The notes under the pieces: generated by a model
What the model was told of the DNA's origin: nothing
The model's input: the letters and a program-made list of their open reading frames with translations, nothing else
The model's database searches: none
Made by a program: the position numbers and the translations under genes
Shown: positions 1 through 6,650 of the stretch, piece after piece
How the letters are laid out: every line of letters starts with the position of its first letter
Position numbering within the stretch: position 1 is the stretch's first letter
DNA from: Saprospiraceae bacterium
GTDB taxonomy: Bacteria; Bacteroidota; Bacteroidia; Chitinophagales; Saprospiraceae
DNA: 38,446 bases
NCBI GenBank assembly: GCA_027486765.1
Contig: JAIXOO010000181.1
Location: forward strand, 1 to 38,446
Reading direction: 5' to 3'

Positions 1-207
1 ACCTCAGAATGGCGTTCCGATCTACTTGGCGGCGTAATGACGCTGACAGGTACAGGTATGGCCATCGTGCCTACTGCGGACGGAATTGGTGCACAAACCA
101 TCAAACAAAAAATCACGGCCGTGCCATATTTTTCCTGGTGCAATCGGGGATCGAACCAAATGCTGGTTTGGTTGCCAAGGAAGGTGAAGGAGGTGAAGAT
201 TCCTTGA
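1..207 (+). CDS. C-terminal end of a GH127-type glycosidase (beta-L-arabinofuranosidase family), partial
   Basis: The window opens inside a gene. The frame starting at base 1 stays open for 68 codons and stops with TGA at 205-207. The encoded tail reads LLGGVMTLTG, then ITAVPYFSWCNRGSNQMLVW and a Lys/Val-rich end. A GGV strand followed by a PYF-W-NRG-x-M-VW motif is typical of the last beta-domain of GH127 (DUF1680) proteins, which remove beta-L-arabinofuranose from glycans. The catalytic domain is upstream of the window, so substrate and export signal cannot be judged. An overlapping 68-codon frame at 9-215 shows no family resemblance. The family call rests on the short C-terminal motif only. 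Confidence 0.62.
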   Translation, partial: TSEWRSDLLGGVMTLTGTGMAIVPTADGIGAQTIKQKITAVPYFSWCNRGSNQMLVWLPRKVKEVKIP

Positions 208-210
208 AAA

Positions 211-336
211 GTTGAGGCGTTTAGAAGTTGAGGCTACCGCAAGAATGGGTGTGTGTTTGTGTGTGATAGTGTGCGTGTGCCAGTGGCGTGTCTAAGTCGC
301 TTGCGGTAGCCTCAACCTCCCTCAACTTTCTCAACC
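211..336. repeat. intergenic palindrome with purine-rich arms and GCTACCGC core (copy 1)
   Basis: The left arm (GTTGAGG, then GAAGTTGAGGCTACCGCAAG) is mirrored by the right arm (CTTGCGGTAGCCTCAACC, then CTCAACTTTCTCAACC). The core spans 233-310 and has a long GT-rich loop. The element fills the gap between two convergent genes and could end transcription from both sides. Related copies lie at 6517-6636, 24526-24598 and 26669-26743. Confidence 0.75.
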
Positions 337-342
337 TTTATT

Positions 343-516
343 TTAGTCTCTCAAAATCCGATAAGCGCCATACCCCAGCAATCCCACCACCACGATGATG
401 CCGATTAGGGAGAAAGCGTTGCTGGAAATAATGGCCAAATCGGATTGAAATTGGACAAACCCGAATCCAAGCATGGCTAGGATGAGCAAGCCAACCAAAA
501 TTTGCTTGACGTTCAT
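343..516 (-). CDS. small membrane protein, 57 aa, unknown function
   Basis: A 57-codon frame starts at ATG 516 and encodes MNVKQILVGLLILAMLGFGF, a polar stretch (VQFQSDLAIISS), a second hydrophobic run (SLIGIIVVVGLLGYGAY) and a basic end (RILRD). Two membrane segments with a short polar link are visible, with no cysteine or catalytic motif. An ATG 13 codons upstream (555) would add a less hydrophobic leader, and the later start gives a cleaner membrane-protein N-terminus. An overlapping frame at 338-547 has no sensible composition. It may be a small stress-type or phage-shock-like membrane protein, but I recognise no family. It faces the GH127 gene across an inverted repeat. Confidence 0.42.
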   Translation of the reverse strand: MNVKQILVGLLILAMLGFGFVQFQSDLAIISSNAFSLIGIIVVVGLLGYGAYRILRD

Positions 517-616
517 TACGCGAATGATTTGATGAATGATACTGCAAAACTGCATTTTTTTGTGGAAAGATGCAGGGGTGCTTGCTGATTAGTCTTGTTT
601 ATTGATCCAAATACGC

Positions 617-1552
617 TCATCCAACCCTCTTCCCCCACTCCCCCTTCTCCTCCTCTGACCACAATCCTGGAAAAAACGCCACCAACTGGAACCTTGGAGG
701 CAGGTACTTCTGCCAGTTTGTGCCGCCCGTCGCTTCGATGATTTGCGGCTTATTGTCGAGGTAGCGCACGGCGGAGCGGAAGTGGGACAAGCGCCACTTC
801 ACGTTCACTTTCTGGTCAAACTCGCGCAACTCCTGGCGAATTTGTTCGGCTTCTTCACCCTCCAGGTGCAATTGTTGGTAGCGTTGCCAACTGTTTTTGT
901 AGCGGTAATCTTCACCCAGTTGGATCAAATCCTGACGGTATTTTCGCTCAAATTGCTGAAGAGTAAGTGTTTTTTTGCCTGTAGCCAACTCTGTGGCGCC
1001 CGATTGCCAGTACAAATAGGGATACAAATCGGCGCAGCTGGCCGACTCAGTGGCTTTATCGCGATGCTCGTGGTGGAGCAAGTTTACAAAGTCGGTACAC
1101 ATGATTTCAATCATGCGAAATTGAGCCGATTGGAAGCCGCTGGAGGGTAGGAGGCTCATGCGAAACTTGAGGAATTCATCCCGGTCCATACCTTCCACCA
1201 TGATGTCGAAGGACTGGACCAATTGATCAAAATAACGATTGACCCGCCGCATCTGGCGCAGGAAGAAAGCAGGAGTAGGATGTTCCTCCGACAACAATTG
1301 CCGCAAAGCCAACAAACTCAATTTAAAATACAGCTCGGTAATTTGGTGGTAAATGATGAAGATGTTCTCATCGGGGAATTGGGTTTGTGGTTTTTGCAAA
1401 CTCAATAAGGTATCCAGATGGATGTAATCCCAATAAGTCAAATAATCCGCGTACAAAAGCCCATCCAGATAGGACAACATATCCTGGCCCATTTGGCCAT
1501 ATTTGGCTTCAAGTTGGTCCAGGCGGTCCAACATTTCGTGAGTCAAGCGCAT
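617..1552 (-). CDS. tryptophan 2,3-dioxygenase family protein
   Basis: This 311-aa protein belongs to the haem tryptophan 2,3-dioxygenase family, which opens the indole ring of tryptophan to N-formylkynurenine in the cytoplasm. Visible landmarks are YLTYWDYIHLDTLLSLQ (40-53), FIIYHQITELYFKL (65-78, distal His69), the substrate-site region FRMSLLPSSGFQSAQFR (130-146) and WRLSHFRSAVRYL (253-265), which offers His257 as the likely proximal haem ligand. The canonical GTGGSSG loop is replaced by ATGGTNWQKYL (274-284), so this is a divergent branch and the substrate may differ. The length is near the bacterial norm. It begins 12 bases after the crcB stop and is probably the last gene of the wecA-like/crcB operon. 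No other kynurenine-pathway gene is adjacent. Confidence 0.85.
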   Translation of the reverse strand: MRLTHEMLDRLDQLEAKYGQMGQDMLSYLDGLLYADYLTYWDYIHLDTLLSLQKPQTQFPDENIFIIYHQITELYFKLSLLALRQLLSEEHPTPAFFLRQMRRVNRYFDQLVQSFDIMVEGMDRDEFLKFRMSLLPSSGFQSAQFRMIEIMCTDFVNLLHHEHRDKATESASCADLYPYLYWQSGATELATGKKTLTLQQFERKYRQDLIQLGEDYRYKNSWQRYQQLHLEGEEAEQIRQELREFDQKVNVKWRLSHFRSAVRYLDNKPQIIEATGGTNWQKYLPPRFQLVAFFPGLWSEEEKGEWGKRVG

Positions 1553-1564
1553 AACACACAGAGT

Positions 1565-1933
1565 TTATAAAAACAATGCAGCTTTGATGCCGCAAAAAAT
1601 CATCAAAACACCCAAAACAACACTCAGCAGCACATACAGCAGGGCCAAAGTCAAATGTTGCTGTTCCAACAAACTCCAGGCCTCCAAACTCAGTGTGGAA
1701 AAAGTACTAAATCCACCACAGAATCCTGTCATCAGCAGGTATTGAGCATTGGGTTGTAAAAGTCCTTTGAGGCGCAGACCTGCCAGCACGCCCAGCACAG
1801 CACAGCTAATCAAGTTGGTCCAAAACGTAGCCCAAGGAAAATGTGGCCCAGGTTGAACCAGCCACCGCGCCATCGCAAAACGGACCAAACTACCCAGACC
1901 TCCCCCTAAAAAAACCAGCCACCAATGCACCAT
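1565..1933 (-). CDS. crcB: fluoride ion channel CrcB/FluC
   Basis: A 122-aa, very hydrophobic protein with four membrane helices, typical of the dimeric fluoride channel that protects cytoplasmic enzymes from F-. Family marks are GGGLGSLVRF near the N-terminus, FPWATFWTNLISC (conserved Asn of the pore) and GFCGGFSTFSTLSLE (the Phe-box and Na+-site loop). The ATG at 1933 gives MVHWWLVFLGGGLG, the usual FluC N-terminus. A TTG at 1948, overlapping the upstream stop codon, would add five residues and cannot be excluded. It follows the WecA-like gene and precedes the dioxygenase on the same strand. No fluoride riboswitch fits the tiny gaps, so expression probably follows the operon. Confidence 0.93.
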   Translation of the reverse strand: MVHWWLVFLGGGLGSLVRFAMARWLVQPGPHFPWATFWTNLISCAVLGVLAGLRLKGLLQPNAQYLLMTGFCGGFSTFSTLSLEAWSLLEQQHLTLALLYVLLSVVLGVLMIFCGIKAALFL

Positions 1934-1944
1934 AAAGAGTCCAG

Positions 1945-3030
1945 TCAAATGGTTACTTCATTTTGAAACTGCGCCTTAGCCTGATTCAGTTCCCGTACTC
2001 GCTTGTGTAGAAAATACGTGAGCACACCTGCTACCAATCCCATAATGAGGATGATCCAATGCATGTTGAGCAGGGCATGAAAACTAAATACAAACAAGAT
2101 GAAACAGCTGTTGACAAAAACCAAGATAGCCGTTGCTTCCATGTGGTTGAAACCTACATCAACCAACAAATGATGGATGTGCCGGCGATCCGGTTTGAAT
2201 GGCGAAATGCCCCGCATCATCCGAGTAATGAACACTCGCAAAGTATCAAAAATCGGAATGATCATCACCCCTATTGCTACTGCCGGTCCGCCTTGAAAAC
2301 GATAGCCGTGATCTGCCGGGAGGTTATAGTTGGAATCGATGAATTTAACAATCAGAATAGCACAAATCATGCCGATGAGCAAAGAACCTGTATCTCCCAT
2401 AAAAATCTGCGCCGGACTGATGTTGTAGCGCAAAAATGCCAAAATCCCACCCACCGTTGCGAAAGCGACCACTGTAAATTCAATTTGCCCCGTAAGGTAG
2501 AACCAGCAGCCCAACGTTGTGCAGATCAATGCACCAACACCCGCCGCCAAGCCATCAATACCATCAATCAAATTGAAAGCATTAATCAAAACCAATATGG
2601 TGAATATCGAAATGATAAGGTAAAACCAGGGGTGTAAGGAGTTGTGTATCCCCAGCAAACCATAAAAACTACGCAACTCCACATTGGAATTGAGTACAAT
2701 AATGGTCGCCGCACCTACCTGCGCCAGCATTTTTTTAGCTGGCGACACAGGGGCGATATCGTCTTTTGCTCCGATTAAAAAGATAATGATAAAAGCGCCA
2801 AGCAAATATTGAACTTTAGAAAAAACCATGGTAGGTGCCCACATGACAATCGCAAAAATCACCCCCGAAAAGATGGCAATACCGCCCAGGGAAGGTGTGC
2901 TGACTTGATGGGAGCTTCTTTCGCCCGGGTTGTCCATCAGGTTTTTGTCCACTGCAATTTTAACAATTGATGGAATCGCGAAGTATGTCAATGTGAATGC
3001 CGTAGCAAAGCACTGAAAAATCAGTTCCAT
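1945..3030 (-). CDS. undecaprenyl-phosphate sugar-1-phosphate transferase, MraY/WecA family
   Basis: A 361-aa polytopic enzyme that loads a HexNAc-1-phosphate (typically GlcNAc-1-P from UDP-GlcNAc) onto undecaprenyl phosphate, starting a lipid-linked glycan. Seen in order: DNPGERSSHQVSTPSLGG (33-50), GAKDDIAPVSPAKK (87-100, Asp pair at 90-91), NAFNLIDGIDGLA (150-162), FMGDTGSLLIG (210-220) and RRHIHHLL (282-289). The HIHH motif and the lack of Mur-ligase neighbours point to the WecA/TagO/WbpL side of the family rather than MraY. About ten or eleven membrane helices are apparent. It is the first gene of a minus-strand operon with crcB and the dioxygenase. A TATCTTTG box at 3066-3073 could be its -10-type element, but the -33 spacing (16) is short. 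The sugar specificity is not visible. Confidence 0.88.
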   Translation of the reverse strand: MELIFQCFATAFTLTYFAIPSIVKIAVDKNLMDNPGERSSHQVSTPSLGGIAIFSGVIFAIVMWAPTMVFSKVQYLLGAFIIIFLIGAKDDIAPVSPAKKMLAQVGAATIIVLNSNVELRSFYGLLGIHNSLHPWFYLIISIFTILVLINAFNLIDGIDGLAAGVGALICTTLGCWFYLTGQIEFTVVAFATVGGILAFLRYNISPAQIFMGDTGSLLIGMICAILIVKFIDSNYNLPADHGYRFQGGPAVAIGVMIIPIFDTLRVFITRMMRGISPFKPDRRHIHHLLVDVGFNHMEATAILVFVNSCFILFVFSFHALLNMHWIILIMGLVAGVLTYFLHKRVRELNQAKAQFQNEVTI

Positions 3031-3088
3031 TGGCTTAGGTTTTAGTTATACAGAAATTATTTCATCAAAGATAGTTACACTAAAAAAA

Positions 3089-4813
3089 TCAAAAACTAGA
3101 GTCATCAATGTTTTCCAACCAGTTGGCAATTTCTTCAGCCACCGCCTGTACACAACCTTTCTTAAAGGGCGAGGTAAGGCCCGCTAAATCTACTAATTCC
3201 AGAAAAGGCTTGCTCCCACCTGCTTTGCACAAACGCACATAACTTTCCCAGGCAGCCACATGGTTTTGTTGATCCCATTTCCAGTACTGAAATGCACAAA
3301 TTTGGGCCAACACGTAATCAATGTAATAAAATGGAGAAGTAAATACATGCCCTTGCTTGTGCCAAAATCCCCCCTGCTTCAAAAAAGCATTATCGCCATA
3401 ATTGCGGTGGGGTAAATACTTCTGCTCCATTTCCGACCACACCTGGTTGCGTTCCTCTGGACTCATCGCCGGGTTGGCATAAATCCGGTGCTGAAACTCA
3501 TCAATAGCTGCGCCGTAAGGTAAAAAGTAAATGGAATTCGATAAATGCATGAATTTGTATTTGTCAGAATCTGGGCCAAAAAACAAGTGCATCCAAGGCC
3601 AGGCAAAAAATTCCATGCTCATCGAATGAATTTCGCAGGCCTCAAAAGTTGGCCATTTGTATTCACTCAAGCCAATGTTTCGGCTGCTAAATACCTGAAA
3701 AGCGTGCCCACACTCATGCGTAAGTACATCAACGTCACCACTGGTGCCATTGAAATTAGAAAAGATATATGGAGTACGATAACCTTCAATAAAAGTGCAA
3801 TACCCACCAGTAGCTTTACCTGCTTTGTTCTCGAGATCCATCAGCTGAGCGTCCTGCATGAGGGTAAAAAACTCGTCGGTTTCTGTCGACATTTCGCGGT
3901 ACATCTGCTTGGCCTGCTCAACAATCCAGGAGGGCTCCCCTTGGGGTTTGGGATTACCCGAAGCAAATCGAAATTCTTCGTCGTAATAACAGAGCTGATC
4001 CAGTCCGAGGCGTTTTTGTTGGCGCTCATACAAACGACTGGCCAGGGGTACGATGTATTTGACAATTTCTTCTCGAAAACCAACCAAATCTGCAGCGTTG
4101 TAATCGGAACGGGAAAGGCGGTCATAAGCCAAATCGGTGAAGTGCGAATAGCCCAATTTTTGGGCAATATTGTGTCGTATGTGCACCAACTGGTCATAAA
4201 AGCCTTCTATTTGTCCAGCGTGTTCGGCAAAAAAAGACCACTTGGCTTCACTAGCTGCTTGGCGTATGGCGCGATCTTCTGACAATTCTAAGGGTAAGAG
4301 GGCCGACAAGTTGTAGGTTTCCCCCTGGAATTCAATTTGAGCTCCCGCCTTGGTACGGACGTATTCACTGGTTAAGCGATTCTCCTCCTGCAAATCAGTC
4401 AAAATTTCGGGAGCAAAAGTCCGGCGATTGAGCTCGGCAATGCGAAAAAATTGCTCGCCCCAGAGCTGTTCGAATGATTCGCGAAATCGGGAATTCAACA
4501 ATATATTGTGTAATGTGGTATTAAAAGATTGAAAGGTGGGCATTTCTTGATTGAAAAAAGTATTCTCTGCATCGTAGAAAGTATCCCTTGTATCAATGGT
4601 ATGCCGAATGTGACAAATATTGTACATGGTGCTGAAAGTAGTGCGCAGCGTATTGATTTCTTCGAAAAGAACTTGTTGCTCTTCAAAAGAACCAGCTTGG
4701 TTAAAAGCTGCAAAAAGCCGCTCAAAATCAGCAGACAATTGACTCATATCTGGGCGTTTGTAATCAAACTCACCAAATTTTAGTACCTCTGTTTCGACGC
4801 TTTCGACTATCAT
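3089..4813 (-). CDS. M3 family oligoendopeptidase (PepF-like zinc peptidase)
   Basis: A 574-aa soluble metallopeptidase of the M3B oligoendopeptidase family, which cuts short peptides in the cytoplasm. The zinc site is clear: THECGHAF (365-372) supplies HExxH, and EACEIHSMSMEF (391-402) supplies the third ligand, probably Glu394. The upstream helical domain (1-340) and the tail HRNYGDNAFLKQGGFWHKQGH... fit the family. Length is normal (560-610) and there is no signal peptide. It starts at ATG 4813 and lies divergently from uppS. It ends 58 bases before the WecA-like start on the same strand, so partial read-through into that operon is possible. Confidence 0.93.
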   Translation of the reverse strand: MIVESVETEVLKFGEFDYKRPDMSQLSADFERLFAAFNQAGSFEEQQVLFEEINTLRTTFSTMYNICHIRHTIDTRDTFYDAENTFFNQEMPTFQSFNTTLHNILLNSRFRESFEQLWGEQFFRIAELNRRTFAPEILTDLQEENRLTSEYVRTKAGAQIEFQGETYNLSALLPLELSEDRAIRQAASEAKWSFFAEHAGQIEGFYDQLVHIRHNIAQKLGYSHFTDLAYDRLSRSDYNAADLVGFREEIVKYIVPLASRLYERQQKRLGLDQLCYYDEEFRFASGNPKPQGEPSWIVEQAKQMYREMSTETDEFFTLMQDAQLMDLENKAGKATGGYCTFIEGYRTPYIFSNFNGTSGDVDVLTHECGHAFQVFSSRNIGLSEYKWPTFEACEIHSMSMEFFAWPWMHLFFGPDSDKYKFMHLSNSIYFLPYGAAIDEFQHRIYANPAMSPEERNQVWSEMEQKYLPHRNYGDNAFLKQGGFWHKQGHVFTSPFYYIDYVLAQICAFQYWKWDQQNHVAAWESYVRLCKAGGSKPFLELVDLAGLTSPFKKGCVQAVAEEIANWLENIDDSSF

Positions 4814-4967
4814 AATCTGTTAGGGTTGTTGCAACGTTTAATTCCAAAATTTCTGCAACTAAACGGTTCCGATGATAAAAAATTGGGGCGGGTTTCTAAT
4901 TAGCTTATTTTTGGGCAAGATAAGGAAATGCGGCATCATATGAATTTAAAAACCAAGCATTTCTTTT

Positions 4968-4975
4968 TACTTTTG
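4968..4975 (+). promoter_or_regulatory. putative -7 box of uppS (TACTTTTG)
   Basis: TACTTTTG fits the Bacteroidota TAnnTTTG box and ends four bases before the uppS ATG. No good TTG lies 16-20 bases upstream. If used, transcription would begin at or next to the start codon, giving a leaderless or nearly leaderless message. Confidence 0.35.
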
Positions 4976-4979
4976 CAAG

Positions 4980-5720
4980 ATGGACTTGAAACAACTGATT
5001 GATACTGATCGCTTGCCTCAACACATCGCGATCATCATGGATGGAAATGGGCGTTGGGCCAAGCAACATGGACAAGCCAGGGTTTTTGGGCACCGCAATG
5101 GAGTGAAAGCAGTTCGCGAAACGACGGAAGCGGCCGCAGAATTGGGTGTAAAATATCTGACACTCTATGCTTTTTCGACCGAAAATTGGGGGCGCCCCAA
5201 GTTCGAGGTAGATGCCCTGATGACCTTGCTGGTTGATACCTTACACAAAGAAATAGCGACCCTCAATAAAAACAACATCCGACTGGAAGCCATTGGTGAC
5301 CTGAGCAAATTGCCCAGCAGGACGTATCGGGCCTTGTTGGATGGTATCGCCAATACGAGCAGCAACACCCGCATGACCTTGATTTTGGCCTTGAATTACA
5401 GCGCGAAATGGGAAATCCTCGAAGCAACCCGTCAAATGGCTGCACTCGTCAAGGATGGAAAAATGGAACTGGAAGACATCAATGAAGCCAGCTTCGCCAA
5501 CGCCTTATCCACCCGAGGCATTCCCGATCCCGAGCTGCTGATTCGTACCAGTGGAGAAAACCGACTCAGTAATTTCTTGCTGTGGCAGTTGGCTTATGCC
5601 GAGTTTTATTTCACGCCCACCATGTGGCCCGATTTTCACAAGGAACAGTTCTTTCAAGCCATCATTGATTTTCAAAATCGGGAGCGTAGATTCGGAAAAA
5701 TTGGTGAACAAGTAAGTTAA
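4980..5720 (+). CDS. uppS: isoprenyl transferase (undecaprenyl diphosphate synthase)
   Basis: A 246-aa cis-prenyltransferase that extends farnesyl-PP with isopentenyl-PP to make undecaprenyl-PP, the lipid carrier for peptidoglycan and surface glycans. Marks: HIAIIMDGNGRWAKQHG (15-31, catalytic Asp21), FGHRNGVKAVRE, LTLYAFSTENWGRP, and the C-terminal PDPELLIRTSGENRLSNFLL with AEFYFTPTMWPDF. All canonical residues are present and the length is normal. The ATG at 4980 directly precedes the conserved core. In many Bacteroidota the next gene encodes BamA, but here a palindromic element and nadD follow. Its product feeds the WecA-like enzyme and the polysaccharide genes in this window. Confidence 0.97.
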   Translation: MDLKQLIDTDRLPQHIAIIMDGNGRWAKQHGQARVFGHRNGVKAVRETTEAAAELGVKYLTLYAFSTENWGRPKFEVDALMTLLVDTLHKEIATLNKNNIRLEAIGDLSKLPSRTYRALLDGIANTSSNTRMTLILALNYSAKWEILEATRQMAALVKDGKMELEDINEASFANALSTRGIPDPELLIRTSGENRLSNFLLWQLAYAEFYFTPTMWPDFHKEQFFQAIIDFQNRERRFGKIGEQVS

Positions 5721-5722
5721 AA

Positions 5723-5838
5723 GGGGCGATAAAAAAATAAGTGCTCATTTTGCCAAAGGACTAGATAAGTAAACGATTCATTTCAAGTGCCTTATCTAAT
5801 CCTTTGGCTCAAGAAAAATGAGCACTTATTTTTGCCCC
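5723..5838. repeat. ~116-bp near-perfect palindromic element, copy 1 (MITE-like)
   Basis: The left arm (GGGGC, then AATAAGTGCTCATTTT, then GCCAAAGGACTAGATAAG) is mirrored by the right arm (CTTATCTAATCCTTTGGC, then AAAATGAGCACTTATTTTT, GCCCC). Arms of about 45 bp enclose a loop of about 20 bp. It starts two bases after the uppS stop and runs into the nadD leader. A nearly identical copy, also sharing ACTACAAAGGC just outside the right arm, lies at 11967-12082. It carries no transposase gene. Confidence 0.85.
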
Positions 5839-5895
5839 ACTACAAAGGCGTTCAAAGAGGCAACGATTTTAGGCCATCTCGAATCTAACCAAGCG

Positions 5896-6507
5896 ATGAA
5901 TACCCGTAATCCTACAAAAATTGGGCTTTTTTTCGGATCCTTTAATCCCATTCACGTTGGCCACTTGATCATTGCCAACCACATGGCGACCCAAACGGAC
6001 CTGAAAGAAGTGTGGTTGGTGGTTTCACCCCAGAACCCACTAAAACTCAAACAATCCCTGGCCCGGGATCAGGATCGCCTACACCTGGTACGCCTGGCTA
6101 TTGACGACAACCTCAGATTGCGGGCCAGCGACATCGAGTTTTCACTGCCCCAACCCTCCTATACCATCGATACCCTGGCCTATTTGCGCGAAAGGCATCC
6201 GGATAAACAGTTTGTGCTCATCATGGGTGGTGACAATTTACCTACTTTGCCCAAATGGAAAAATTACGACTTGATTTTGCGCGATTTTGAAATCTATGTC
6301 TATCATCGGCCTGGTTATGAGTTGGGGGAACTGGCAAACCATCCTCAAATCAAAGTGTTTGATAAGGTACCACAAATGCAAATCTCGGCCAGCTACATTC
6401 GCGAATGCCTGACCACTGATTTGCCGATTCAATATTTGGTCACTGAACCAGTGTTAAAATACCTGGAAAGTAGTGGGCTGTACAAAAAAAATCGGGTTAA
6501 AGAATAA
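5896..6507 (+). CDS. nadD: nicotinate-nucleotide adenylyltransferase
   Basis: A 203-aa enzyme joining nicotinate mononucleotide and ATP to deamido-NAD in NAD synthesis. The nucleotidyltransferase signature GSFNPIHVGH (14-23) holds the (H/T)xGH motif. MGGDNLPTLPKWKNYD and a C-terminal ISASYIRE (the ISSTxIR equivalent) complete the active site. The ATG at 5896 gives the usual start MNTRNPTKIGLFFGSFNP. The frame extends upstream to an ATG at 5818, but those 26 codons are encoded largely by the right arm of the palindromic element and are not family sequence. It may be co-transcribed with uppS through the palindrome. Confidence 0.95.
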   Translation: MNTRNPTKIGLFFGSFNPIHVGHLIIANHMATQTDLKEVWLVVSPQNPLKLKQSLARDQDRLHLVRLAIDDNLRLRASDIEFSLPQPSYTIDTLAYLRERHPDKQFVLIMGGDNLPTLPKWKNYDLILRDFEIYVYHRPGYELGELANHPQIKVFDKVPQMQISASYIRECLTTDLPIQYLVTEPVLKYLESSGLYKKNRVKE

Positions 6508-6516
6508 TGTAAAGTA

Positions 6517-6636
6517 GGTTGAGAAAGTTGAGGAGGTTGAGGAAAGTTTAGGCTACCGCAGCTACTTAGGCAAGAACATTGTCAAAACCGCTCGCGGTAG
6601 CCTCAACCTCCCTAAACCTTCTCAACTTTCTCAACC
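6517..6636. repeat. intergenic palindrome with purine-rich arms and GCTACCGC core (copy 2)
   Basis: GGTTGAGAAAGTTGAGGAGG opens the element and CTTCTCAACTTTCTCAACC closes it. The 50-bp core 6552-6601 (GCTACCGCAG ... CGCGGTAGC) closely matches the core at 24540-24588, including the inner string GTCAAAA. It fills the nadD-porZ gap and ends 14 bases before the porZ ATG. Confidence 0.8.
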
Positions 6637-6650
6637 TTTCAACTATACCT

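Noticed and set aside
743-1150. 135-codon plus-strand open frame
   Set aside because: It is antisense to the dioxygenase and shows no domain pattern.
2059-2637. Long plus-strand open frame of 192 codons
   Set aside because: It is antisense to the WecA-like gene, whose motifs are unmistakable, and has no recognisable pattern.
3545-4282. 245-codon plus-strand open frame
   Set aside because: It is antisense to the M3 peptidase, which carries an intact zinc site.
5818-5895. 26-codon N-terminal extension of nadD
   Set aside because: It is encoded mostly by the right arm and flank of the palindromic element; NadD homologues start near MNTRNPTKIG.
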